Origin: Gemmatimonadota bacterium
GTDB taxonomy: Bacteria; Gemmatimonadota; Gemmatimonadetes; Gemmatimonadales; GWC2-71-9
Direction of reading: 5' to 3'
Length of the DNA stretch: 5,302 nt
NCBI GenBank assembly: GCA_016880225.1
Contig: JAEHDT010000103.1
Span: forward strand, 1 to 5,302
The position numbers and the translations under genes were made by a program. The notes under the pieces are model-generated. The model made no database searches and had not been told where the DNA came from. It saw only the letters and a list, made by a program, of their open reading frames with translations. Positions 1 through 5,202 of the stretch are shown here, piece by piece (the stretch's first letter is position 1; each line of letters opens with the position of its first letter).

Positions 1-590
1 ACGGCGGCCGCGCGGCGCGCCGGCGGCACGATCGCGTAGCGAATCCGGCACACGGGGCCGAGCGGCGCGCCTGCGTCGTCCACCGGGGGTGTCCCGACCA
101 CGAGCGGCCGGCGCGCGTGCCGCTCGAGGAAGTCGTCGAGGCGACCCGGGTTCCAGCTCAGCACGATGCGTCGGGCCTCCCGCGCCTCGCCAAGCAGGGT
201 GTCGAGCGCCGCGGCACCGTCACCGGCGAGGAGGTCTTCCGGCCAGGCGAGGAGGAGGGTGGGGACCATTTCGAGCTTGAGCGCCGCGCGTCCGGCCAGG
301 GCCGCGAGGTCCTTCGCCGCGCCGGCAAGAATCGGGACGCTGCTTTCCTTGAGAAGGCGGGTGGTGCGGGCGAGGCCGGTGACCGCATGGACGCGCACGC
401 CGGCGGGGGCGGCGTCGGCCCACTCGGCCGCCGAGGTATCGTCGGCGCAAACGATGAGCGCGGCCGGGCCGAGCAGGTCCCACGCCGGGCGTGCCCGTTC
501 GGGGGCGGGAGGGCACACCAGTACCACCGGGCGGCCGCGCTCCAGCGCGGCCTGCGCATCCGCTAGCGTCACACGATCCTCGGTTGTCAA
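1..590 (-). CDS. Degenerate DEAD-box helicase-like protein, N-terminal part (runs off left edge)
   Basis: An open minus-strand frame of 196 codons starts at a TTG (590-588) and continues past the left edge without a stop. A GTG at 572-570 (codon 7) is an alternative start. The only in-frame Met is residue 108, and the frame stays open upstream, so the start is uncertain; the promoter at 610-638 favours 590. The translation follows the layout of a DEAD-box RecA1 domain: a Q-motif-like opening (about 9-20), a strand in the P-loop position (VVLVCPPAPERA, 22-33), a motif Ia-like segment (ALIVCADDTSAAEWA, 44-58), PILAGAAKDLAAL (86-98) where helicases have a TPGR-type motif, LLLAWPEDLL (112-121) where DEAD is expected, RRIVLSW (140-146) where SAT is expected, and RYAIVP (184-189) like the linker to RecA2. 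The GKT lysine and the DEAD acidic pair are absent, so ATPase activity is unlikely. The family assignment is inferred from pattern alone. A second RecA domain or an RNA-binding domain may follow outside the window. Confidence 0.62.
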   Translation of the reverse strand, partial: MTTEDRVTLADAQAALERGRPVVLVCPPAPERARPAWDLLGPAALIVCADDTSAAEWADAAPAGVRVHAVTGLARTTRLLKESSVPILAGAAKDLAALAGRAALKLEMVPTLLLAWPEDLLAGDGAAALDTLLGEAREARRIVLSWNPGRLDDFLERHARRPLVVGTPPVDDAGAPLGPVCRIRYAIVPPARRAAA

Positions 591-609
591 AGGGCGAGCG
601 TCGGGAGGG

Positions 610-638
610 ATGGTAGCTCGCGGGGGGCTCGAAGGCAA
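610..638 (-). promoter_or_regulatory. Candidate sigma70-type promoter for the minus-strand helicase-like gene
   Basis: On the minus strand, TTGCCT (638-633) is followed after 17 nt by TACCAT (615-610). Each hexamer matches four of six consensus positions. Predicted transcription would begin near 603, giving a short leader before the TTG at 590. No clear Shine-Dalgarno sequence precedes that TTG. This is a sequence match only. Confidence 0.38.
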
Positions 639-656
639 CGCCGGCAAGGCCGGCGT
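638..656. repeat. Perfect 8-bp inverted repeat in the divergent intergenic region
   Basis: ACGCCGGC (638-645) and GCCGGCGT (649-656) are exact reverse complements separated by AAG. The repeat lies between the two divergent candidate promoters and touches the minus-strand -35 box. It could be a regulator's operator or a GC-rich hairpin. At this GC content chance is also possible. Apart from this repeat and the two promoters, nothing else is visible in 591-713. Confidence 0.45.
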
Positions 657-676
657 GGGAGGGCGGGTGTGCGCGG

Positions 677-706
677 TTGCGTGGCCTCGCCCAGGCAGGC
701 TATCCT
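677..706 (+). promoter_or_regulatory. Candidate promoter of the aminotransferase, predicting a leaderless mRNA
   Basis: TTGCGT (677-682) and TATCCT (701-706) are separated by 18 nt. The -10 matches four of six consensus positions and the -35 only the first three. The spacing to the ATG at 714 puts the transcription start at or next to the start codon. That fits the lack of any Shine-Dalgarno sequence before 714. The longer GTG start at 669 would lie upstream of this promoter, so the ATG is preferred. Confidence 0.4.
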
Positions 707-713
707 CTCGCGT

Positions 714-1907
714 ATGAGTCCACAGCCCGGTCTCTCGCCCAACCTCCAGCACCTCGAAACCTCCGCTACCATCGCCATTTCGCAGGAGGCGAAGCGGCGC
801 AAGGCGGCCGGGGAGGACGTGATTGACCTGGGGGCGGGGGAGCCCGACTTCGCGACGCCCTCGATCCCGGCCGACGCCGGCGTGCGGGCCATCCGCGAGG
901 GCAAGACTCACTACCCCGCCAACGAGGGGATTCTCGAGCTGCGCGCCGCCGCGGCGAAGCACCTCTCGCTCCTGTCCGGCGGCCGGCCCGTGAACGCCGA
1001 CAACATCGTCGTGTCGAACGGCTCGAAGCAGTCGCTGTTCAACGTGTGTTTCGCGCTGTTCGGGCCGGGCGACGTGGTGGCGATTCCGGCACCCGCGTGG
1101 GTGTCGTATCCGCAGATCGTCCACCTGTCCCGCGCCCGGCCGGTGCTCGTCCCGGGCGAGCCCGAGTGGAGCCTCAAGGTCAGCGTGCGCGATCTCGACC
1201 GCGTGGTGCCCGGCGCGCGCGGGCTGATCTTGTGCTCACCGTGCAACCCGACGGGAGCGGTGTACACGCACGCCGAGATCAAGGCGATCGCCCAGTGGGC
1301 CCGCGACCGCAAAGTGTGGGTGATCGCGGACGAGATCTACCGCCGCATCCACTACGGGACGGGGCCGGCCCCGTCGTTCCTCGATCTCCCCGACGAGATG
1401 CTCGAGCGCGTGGTGGTGATCTACGGCGTGAGCAAGGCCTATGCGATGACGGGCTGGCGGATCGGCCTGGCGCTCGCGCCCGGGGCGCTTGCGAAGGCGA
1501 TGGCGGCGCTGCAGTCGCACACCACCACCGGGGCCAACCACCCCGCCCAGGTGGCCGCGGCCGCCGCCCTCGGGGACGACCGCGTCGAGCAGGACGTATC
1601 CCGCATGGTGGCGGAGTTCCGCAAGCGACGCGACGTGGTGGTGGGGCGGTTCCGCCAGGAGCTTCCCGGCGTCGAATTCGTCGAGCCGCTCGGTGCGTTT
1701 TACTTCTTCTTCCGCGTGAACTCGTTCGGGGGGATCGGTGGCGCGGAGTTCTGCACCCGGCTCATCACCACCACCGGCGTGGCGCTCGTGCCGGGCGCGG
1801 CGTTCGGCGACGACCGGTACGTGCGCCTCTCGTACGCCGCGTCACTCGACAACCTGCAGAAGGCGCTCGATCGGATCATCGGTTTCGCGAAGAAGCTCTC
1901 GGATTAG
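714..1907 (+). CDS. PLP-dependent class I/II aminotransferase, aspartate aminotransferase type
   Basis: A complete 397-residue cytosolic enzyme that transfers amino groups between an amino acid and a 2-oxo acid, using pyridoxal phosphate. The fold-type I signature is intact: GAGEPDF near 40-46 and Y66 in the THYPANEG segment; W129 in the cofactor-stacking region; SPCNPTG with N178; ADEIY with D206 (pyridine nitrogen) and Y209; GVSKAYAMTGWRIG with the Schiff-base lysine K241 and the phosphate-contacting R249; and YVRLSYA with R371, the usual substrate carboxylate arginine. The length and the SPCNPTG, ADEIY and TGWRIG sequences fit the subgroup that includes thermophilic-type bacterial aspartate aminotransferases. 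The exact substrate (aspartate, another amino acid or prephenate) cannot be told from sequence alone. The ATG at 714 is preferred over a GTG at 669 because the family N-terminus and the promoter fit it. The gene is monocistronic, diverges from the helicase-like gene, and converges on the M24 peptidase gene with a 4-bp overlap. Confidence 0.93.
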   Translation: MSPQPGLSPNLQHLETSATIAISQEAKRRKAAGEDVIDLGAGEPDFATPSIPADAGVRAIREGKTHYPANEGILELRAAAAKHLSLLSGGRPVNADNIVVSNGSKQSLFNVCFALFGPGDVVAIPAPAWVSYPQIVHLSRARPVLVPGEPEWSLKVSVRDLDRVVPGARGLILCSPCNPTGAVYTHAEIKAIAQWARDRKVWVIADEIYRRIHYGTGPAPSFLDLPDEMLERVVVIYGVSKAYAMTGWRIGLALAPGALAKAMAALQSHTTTGANHPAQVAAAAALGDDRVEQDVSRMVAEFRKRRDVVVGRFRQELPGVEFVEPLGAFYFFFRVNSFGGIGGAEFCTRLITTTGVALVPGAAFGDDRYVRLSYAASLDNLQKALDRIIGFAKKLSD

Positions 1908-1913
1908 AGCTTC
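1892..1913. terminator. Hairpin over the two convergent stop codons, possible bidirectional terminator
   Basis: GAAGCTCT (1892-1899) and AGAGCTTC (1906-1913) form a perfect 8-bp inverted repeat with a 6-nt loop (CGGATT). The dyad centre sits within the stretch holding both stop codons: TAG at 1905-1907 on plus and TAA at 1906-1904 on minus. There is no intergenic space for a separate terminator. No T-tract follows on either strand, so a canonical intrinsic terminator is not shown. RNA protection or coincidence remain possible. Confidence 0.35.
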
Positions 1914-3124
1914 GTCGCGCGCCGGCTCAAGACCTCGACTCCGCCCTCCGTCATCACGCAGTCGTCCTCGATTCTCACTCCGAATTTCCCGGGCTGATAG
2001 ATGCCCGGTTCGTCGGTGAACACCATGCCGGGCTCGAGCGGCGTGCGGTTGCCTTCGACGAGGTAGGCGGGCTCGTGGCCGTCCATCCCGAGCCCGTGGC
2101 CGAGGCGGTGCGTGAAGAACGCGCCGTAGCCCGCGGCGGCGATCACCTGCCGCGCGGCGCGGTCCATCTCCTGGCACGGCGTGCCGGGACGGCCCAGCGC
2201 GATCGCCGCCGTCTGGGCGTCGTGCACCACGTTGAACACCTTCACGAACTCGTCCGACGGGTGGTCGCCGAACCAGATCGTGCGGGTGATGTCGGACTCG
2301 TAGCCGCCCACCCGGCAGCCGCAGTCGATCAGCACCACCGTCTCGCGTTCGAGCGTGGGACCCGCCGGACCGCCGTGGGGCAGGGCGCTCGAGGGACCGA
2401 ACTGCACCAACCCCCCGCCCGGCGCGCCGCGCTCGAGCATCGCGCGCGACAGAACTTCCGCGACCTCGGCCTCGGTCGTGCCGACGGCGAGCTGCGCGAA
2501 CGTCGCGGCCATGGCGTCCTGGGTGATCGCGATCGCCCGCCGGATCAGCGCGATCTCTTCCGGCGCCTTGATGACCCGCAGCCGCTCCGTGACGGGTGCG
2601 GCGTCCACGAACTTCCAGCCGGCGAGCGCGGCGGCGAGGCGCAGCGACGTCTGGTACGCGGTGGACGACTCGAGCGCAACCGTCCCGCTCCGCGCTCGCG
2701 GCAGGACGCCGCGCAGGGTGTCGCCCACCAGCGCGAACGGGTCGTCCTGCTCTTCCCACCCGTGCAGCTCGGTGATCACGCTGTGCCGCCGGATGCGTTC
2801 GACCTCGAACGACGGGCAAACGATGGCCGGCGTGCCCGCGGCGGGGAGGAGCAGCGCAATCAGCCGTTCGCTCCGTCCCGGGTTGTAGCCGGTGAGGTAC
2901 TCGTAGTTAGTGCTGGGCGTGGCGATCAGGAGGTCGAGCCGGCGCGCCGCGAGCTCGGCCTGGGCGCGCTCGAGGCGGCGCTTGAAGACCTCGGACGAGA
3001 GCGAGGGCTCCTGGACGGCGGTCGGTCGCGTCGCTCTGAGCCCCGACCGAGGGTCCGCCCGTCTGCCCGTCCGGCCCAGCGCCGCCATTCCCGCCGCAAC
3101 GATCACAAAGTCTCGCCGCTCCAT
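1904..3124 (-). CDS. M24 family metallopeptidase (Xaa-Pro dipeptidase/aminopeptidase P type) with Tat-like leader
   Basis: A complete 406-residue protein predicted to cleave short peptides, probably at the X-Pro bond, with a two-metal centre. The N-terminus (MERRDFVIVAAGMAALG) carries RRDF followed by a hydrophobic stretch, resembling a twin-arginine export signal, so the enzyme is probably periplasmic or surface-exposed. A creatinase/prolidase N-terminal domain covers about 43-180 and the pita-bread catalytic domain about 188-402. All five metal ligands of the family are present: D266 (LIDCG), D277 (ESDITRT), H342 (GHGLG), E371 (TDEPG) and E385 (RIEDD). H249 and H349 fit the accessory histidines. 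The start at 3124 has a GGAGG (3139-3135) 10 nt upstream. The gene diverges from the DUF2283-like gene and ends convergent with the aminotransferase. Peptide or amino-acid scavenging with the aminotransferase is possible but not shown. Confidence 0.92.
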   Translation of the reverse strand: MERRDFVIVAAGMAALGRTGRRADPRSGLRATRPTAVQEPSLSSEVFKRRLERAQAELAARRLDLLIATPSTNYEYLTGYNPGRSERLIALLLPAAGTPAIVCPSFEVERIRRHSVITELHGWEEQDDPFALVGDTLRGVLPRARSGTVALESSTAYQTSLRLAAALAGWKFVDAAPVTERLRVIKAPEEIALIRRAIAITQDAMAATFAQLAVGTTEAEVAEVLSRAMLERGAPGGGLVQFGPSSALPHGGPAGPTLERETVVLIDCGCRVGGYESDITRTIWFGDHPSDEFVKVFNVVHDAQTAAIALGRPGTPCQEMDRAARQVIAAAGYGAFFTHRLGHGLGMDGHEPAYLVEGNRTPLEPGMVFTDEPGIYQPGKFGVRIEDDCVMTEGGVEVLSRRATKL

Positions 3125-3134
3125 CGTGCTAGCC

Positions 3135-3139
3135 CCTCC
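3135..3139 (-). promoter_or_regulatory. Ribosome binding site of the M24 peptidase
   Basis: GGAGG on the minus strand (in GGGGAGGGG) lies 10 nt before the ATG at 3124-3122. It supports that start, which also keeps the Tat-like leader. Confidence 0.6.
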
Positions 3140-3152
3140 CCGAAGTGCGGCC

Positions 3153-3158
3153 TATATT
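3153..3158 (+). promoter_or_regulatory. Candidate -10 element for the DUF2283-like gene
   Basis: TATATT, five of six matches to TATAAT, is in the only AT-rich patch of the 71-bp gap between the divergent genes. The -35 is weak (TAGCCC, 3130-3135, 17-nt spacer). A start near 3165 leaves a leader of about 30 nt with GGAAGG at 3179-3184, 11 nt before the ATG. Confidence 0.4.
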
Positions 3159-3183
3159 ACCCGCCCCCTGGGAAGCCTGGAAG
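3154..3183 (-). promoter_or_regulatory. Candidate promoter of the M24 peptidase
   Basis: TAATAT (3159-3154 on minus) matches four of six -10 positions. A weak CTTCCA (3183-3178) lies 18 nt further upstream. Transcription would start near 3147 and give a leader of about 22 nt carrying the GGAGG. The same AT-rich patch also gives a -10 on the other strand. Confidence 0.4.
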
Positions 3184-3195
3184 GTACGGGTCCCG

Positions 3196-3711
3196 ATGCA
3201 ATTCGAAGCGCGGATCGAGCCGCTCGAGGGCAAGCTCCCCAAGGTCAGCTATCACTGGGACCCGGAGACCGACATCCTCTCGGTGGCCTGCAAGGGCGCG
3301 GGCAAGGCCACGGGCCTGAACGGGACCGTAGATCTCGAGGGCGGCGACGGCTCGTTCGTCGTGATCGACGTGGTGGGCGGCTGCCTGCGCGGCGTGGATG
3401 TCGTGACGTGGCCCGACGACATCCGCACGCGGGACGACCTCGCCGTCCCCGAGTCGGTGAAGGAGGGGCGCGTGGTGTTTCCGGGCCGCAAGTCGCAGCC
3501 CGGGATCGCCGCGGTGGAGGTGGATACGGCGCTCACCGTGGAGAAGAACCAAACGGAGTCGGTGCTGCACATCCGCGTGGGCAGGGCGCGCCCGGTCAGC
3601 GCCGTGCGCGTCGCCGACCTGCTGCTCGTCGAGGTGGACAAGACCTCCCGCCTCGCGGGGCTATGGTTCCTGGACGTGCCGCCGTTCCCCAACGTCGAAG
3701 CCCCCGCCTAG
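3196..3711 (+). CDS. Small protein with two DUF2283-like repeats, function unknown
   Basis: A 171-residue soluble protein with no signal peptide or membrane segment. I do not recognise a characterised homologue. The first half (about 17-75) has HWDPETDILSVAC followed by GSFVVIDVVGGCLRGVDVVTW. This resembles the DUF2283 pattern of a D-x-L strand, then a strand reading 'vivD', then a G-[IV]-[DE]-[IV] strand. The second half (about 111-166) repeats the order: NQTESVLHIRVG, then DLLLVEVDKTSRLAGLWFLDV. This points to an internal duplication. No catalytic residues stand out. The ATG at 3196 is chosen because GGAAGG (3179-3184) precedes it; a GTG at 3145 lies upstream of the candidate -10. The stop at 3709-3711 is only 2 bp from the BlaI-type operator, so readthrough into blaI is possible. 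DUF2283 is a tentative reading of the pattern. Confidence 0.8.
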   Translation: MQFEARIEPLEGKLPKVSYHWDPETDILSVACKGAGKATGLNGTVDLEGGDGSFVVIDVVGGCLRGVDVVTWPDDIRTRDDLAVPESVKEGRVVFPGRKSQPGIAAVEVDTALTVEKNQTESVLHIRVGRARPVSAVRVADLLLVEVDKTSRLAGLWFLDVPPFPNVEAPA

Positions 3712-3713
3712 GC

Positions 3714-3729
3714 TACTAGTTTCGTAGTT
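3714..3729. promoter_or_regulatory. BlaI-type operator O1 (TACTA-N6-TAGTT)
   Basis: TACTA (3714-3718), six bases, then TAGTT (3725-3729), one mismatch from the TACTA-N6-TAGTA dyad known for BlaI/MecI operators. It overlaps the first two bases of the TTGACA -35 box, so bound repressor would block RNA polymerase. It lies 55 bp upstream of the BlaI-family gene, which implies autoregulation. The same element recurs at 5124. Confidence 0.7.
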
Positions 3730-3756
3730 GACAGGCTTCCAGACGCCCCGTAGCTT
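3728..3756 (+). promoter_or_regulatory. Promoter of the BlaI-M56 operon
   Basis: A perfect -35 TTGACA (3728-3733), a 17-nt spacer and a -10 TAGCTT (3751-3756). The predicted start near 3763 leaves a leader of about 20 nt without a strong Shine-Dalgarno sequence. Spacing and -10 type match the second promoter at 5138-5166. A half-site-like repeat of TTTCGTAG at 3767-3774 (also in O1 at 3720-3727) could be a degenerate second operator near the start site. Confidence 0.65.
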
Positions 3757-3783
3757 CAACTATCCCTTTCGTAGCAGAGTCCC

Positions 3784-4158
3784 ATGGACGTGACGTTCAC
3801 CGAGCGGGAGCTGGACGTGATGGCGATCCTGTGGGAGCTGGGATCCGCCACGGTCACCGAAGTCCGCGACCGCCTGGACGACGACCTCGCCTACACCACC
3901 GTGCTCACGGTGCTCCGAACCCTGGAAGCGAAGGGATACGTGGGGCACCGCGAGGAGGGAAAGGCGCACCGCTACATGCCGCTCGTGGCGCGGAACGCCG
4001 CGGGGCAGAGCGCGCTGCGCCGCCTGACGGAAAAAGTGTTCGCGGGGTCGCCCGAGCTCCTGCTCACTCAGCTCGTTTCGGGACGAAGGCTTTCGCCCGA
4101 GGAGTTGAAGCGGATGCGTCAGCTGCTGGATCAGCGACTGAAGGAGGCGCGCCAATGA
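3784..4158 (+). CDS. BlaI/MecI/CopY-family transcriptional repressor
   Basis: A complete 124-residue protein, the usual length of BlaI/MecI repressors. The winged-helix DNA-binding domain covers about 3-68: FTERELDVMAILWELG (helix 1), then ATVTEVRDRL, the recognition helix AYTTVLTVLRTLEAKG (35-50), and the wing YVGHREEGKAHRYMP (51-65). Residues about 70-124 form the helical dimerisation part, which in BlaI/MecI contains the cleavage site that inactivates the repressor. A dimer is expected to bind the TACTA-N6-TAG dyads at 3714, 5124 and 5168. The gene overlaps the M56 peptidase gene by 4 bp (ATGA), the classic layout in which the peptidase triggers repressor cleavage. Beta-lactam response cannot be assumed: no beta-lactamase is in the window and many such pairs in environmental bacteria have unknown signals. 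Confidence 0.93.
   Translation: MDVTFTERELDVMAILWELGSATVTEVRDRLDDDLAYTTVLTVLRTLEAKGYVGHREEGKAHRYMPLVARNAAGQSALRRLTEKVFAGSPELLLTQLVSGRRLSPEELKRMRQLLDQRLKEARQ
4141..4147 (+). promoter_or_regulatory. Strong Shine-Dalgarno of the M56 peptidase
   Basis: AAGGAGG inside the 3' end of the repressor gene, 7 nt before the ATG at 4155. It fixes that start and shows independent re-initiation at the ATGA overlap. Confidence 0.75.
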
Positions 4159-5111
4159 TCCTCGGGTGGATGATCTACAGCGTGCTGCTCGCCGCGTGCG
4201 CCGCGGCGGCGGCGCAGGCGATCGAAGTCGTGGCGCGGGGGCTGGGCCGGTCCACGCGCTGGGTCTGGGCGTTGGCCATCCTCCTGAGCGTCGGGTTGAG
4301 CGAGGTCGCCCGCGTCACGCCGCTCGGCATCCTCACGTACCTCCTGCCGCGCGCCGCCACGGCGCCGTGGCTCGCGGCGCCCGCCGCCGCGTTCTTCCAG
4401 GCCTATAACCCGCTCGATCGCTGGAATCCGGCGCTCACGGCCGCCCTGTGGGCGTCCTCGGCGCTCGCGGCCGCATGCTTCGCGGTGGCGCTCGCCCGCC
4501 TCGTGCGCCGCCGCCGCGGCTGGCGCGCGGGCGTGGTGGACGGGCACGCGGTGCTGGTCTCCGAGTCGGACGGCCCGGCGGTGTTCGGCTTCGGCCGCGG
4601 CACCATCGTGCTGCCGCGCTGGGCCCTCGCCGCGGACGGGCGGGTGCGCGAGCTGATGTTGGCGCACGAGCTCGAGCACCAGCGCGCCGGCGATCCACGC
4701 CTGCTGCTACTCGCCCTCGGCGCGCTGCTCCTGCAGCCGTGGAATCCGGTGGTGTGGTGGCTGGCGCGGCGGCTGCGGCTGGCGGTGGAGGTGGACTGCG
4801 ACGCGCGGGTGCTGGAGCGCGGCTCGGACGTGCGGACCTACGGCCTGGTGCTGCTGGAGGCGGGCAGCCGGGCGGCGGGGTGCCGGCTGCCGGTGCCCGC
4901 ATTGTCGATGCCGCCTTCGTCGCTCGAGGAGCGGCTGCGCGTGATGTGCGAGCGGCGCGCGGGGCAGGCGCGCGGCGGCGCCCTGGCGGTCGTCGCCATC
5001 CTGGCGATTGGCGCGGCGGCGTTCCTCCCGGAGCCGAGCGGGCTGCATTGCGCGCTCGAGGCGCTGGGCTTTCCGGCGGGGCAGGTGACGGGAGTGCAGG
5101 CGTCGCGGTAA
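4155..5111 (+). CDS. M56 family membrane metallopeptidase (BlaR1-like, no sensor domain)
   Basis: A complete 318-residue inner-membrane zinc peptidase, predicted to start the signal that inactivates the neighbouring repressor. Hydrophobic segments lie at about 6-27, 36-52, 56-80 (weak), 93-116, 182-203 and 275-291. The family block FGFGRGTIVLP is at 144-154. The zinc motif HELEH is at 171-175, and the likely third ligand is E212 in EVDCDARVL, 37 residues after the second histidine. BlaR1 and MecR1 are nearly 600 residues long and end in an extracellular penicillin-binding domain. Here only about 27 residues follow the last hydrophobic segment, so beta-lactam sensing is not encoded in this protein. 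The start at 4155 is set by AAGGAGG; the upstream in-frame extension overlaps the repressor gene and is rejected. Signal perception probably needs a partner, and the secreted product starting at 5203 is one candidate (inference). Confidence 0.92.
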   Translation: MILGWMIYSVLLAACAAAAAQAIEVVARGLGRSTRWVWALAILLSVGLSEVARVTPLGILTYLLPRAATAPWLAAPAAAFFQAYNPLDRWNPALTAALWASSALAAACFAVALARLVRRRRGWRAGVVDGHAVLVSESDGPAVFGFGRGTIVLPRWALAADGRVRELMLAHELEHQRAGDPRLLLLALGALLLQPWNPVVWWLARRLRLAVEVDCDARVLERGSDVRTYGLVLLEAGSRAAGCRLPVPALSMPPSSLEERLRVMCERRAGQARGGALAVVAILAIGAAAFLPEPSGLHCALEALGFPAGQVTGVQASR

Positions 5112-5123
5112 CGTGGTTTTTGC

Positions 5124-5139
5124 TACTAGAAACATAGTT
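5124..5139. promoter_or_regulatory. BlaI-type operator O2 (TACTA-N6-TAGTT)
   Basis: TACTA (5124-5128), six bases, TAGTT (5135-5139). Seventeen of 22 bases are identical to O1 over GCTACTAG-N5-TAGTTGACA (5122-5143 against 3712-3733), and it overlaps the -35 box in the same register. It begins 12 bp after the M56 stop codon. Confidence 0.7.
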
Positions 5140-5166
5140 GACAAGTGAAGGAGCGGGTCCTAGGTT
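5138..5166 (+). promoter_or_regulatory. Second BlaI-controlled promoter, driving the gene at 5203
   Basis: TTGACA (5138-5143), a 17-nt spacer and TAGGTT (5161-5166), the same geometry and -10 type as the repressor promoter. Transcription should start near 5173, at the centre of the downstream dyad, giving a leader of about 30 nt. AAAGGA (5188-5193) lies 9 nt before the ATG at 5203. Confidence 0.65.
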
Positions 5167-5201
5167 CTACTAAATAACTAGTAGAACAAAGGACCCGCTC
5201 C
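5150..5201. repeat. 52-bp nested inverted repeat containing perfect operator O3
   Basis: Two pairs of arms share one centre (5175/5176). The outer arms are GGAGCGGGTCCT (5150-5161) and AGGACCCGCTCC (5190-5201). The inner arms are GTTCTACTA (5164-5172) and TAGTAGAAC (5179-5187). A 2x2 internal loop separates them and the terminal loop is 6 nt, so 21 base pairs are perfect. The inner part contains TACTA-N6-TAGTA (5168-5183 including one flanking base pair), an exact BlaI-type operator over the predicted transcription start, 44 bp from O2. In a readthrough RNA the AGGA of the ribosome binding site would be paired in the outer stem. No T-tract follows, so it is not a standard terminator. Confidence 0.75.
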
Positions 5202-5202
5202 C

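Noticed and set aside
117..566. Plus-strand frame of 149 residues opposite the helicase-like gene
   Set aside because: Its composition is Gly/Arg-rich without structure, while the minus-strand frame gives a protein-like sequence with ordered strands matching a RecA domain.
585..590. TTGACA on the minus strand at the start of the helicase-like gene, read as a -35 box
   Set aside because: No acceptable -10 lies 16-18 nt downstream (the sequence is GCTAGC), and the hexamer overlaps the proposed TTG start codon.
2895..2912. TACTCGTAGTTAG, resembling a BlaI half-site
   Set aside because: It lies inside the M24 coding sequence, the spacing is not TACTA-N6-TAGTA and no promoter is nearby.
1046..3319. 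A 757-residue plus-strand open frame
   Set aside because: It crosses the aminotransferase and the M24 peptidase genes in another frame or strand. It is Arg/Gly/Ala/Pro-rich low-complexity translation with no domain, a typical high-GC shadow frame.
3831..4154. N-terminal extension of the M56 frame to 3831
   Set aside because: It overlaps the repressor gene in another frame and is Arg/Pro-rich. The ATG at 4155 has AAGGAGG at the right distance and starts a membrane segment.
5102..5121. Terminator-like hairpin with TTTTT after the M56 gene
   Set aside because: The possible stem at 5102-5107/5112-5117 has only three Watson-Crick pairs and three wobble pairs. It is too weak to call, although the T-run at 5117-5121 is real.
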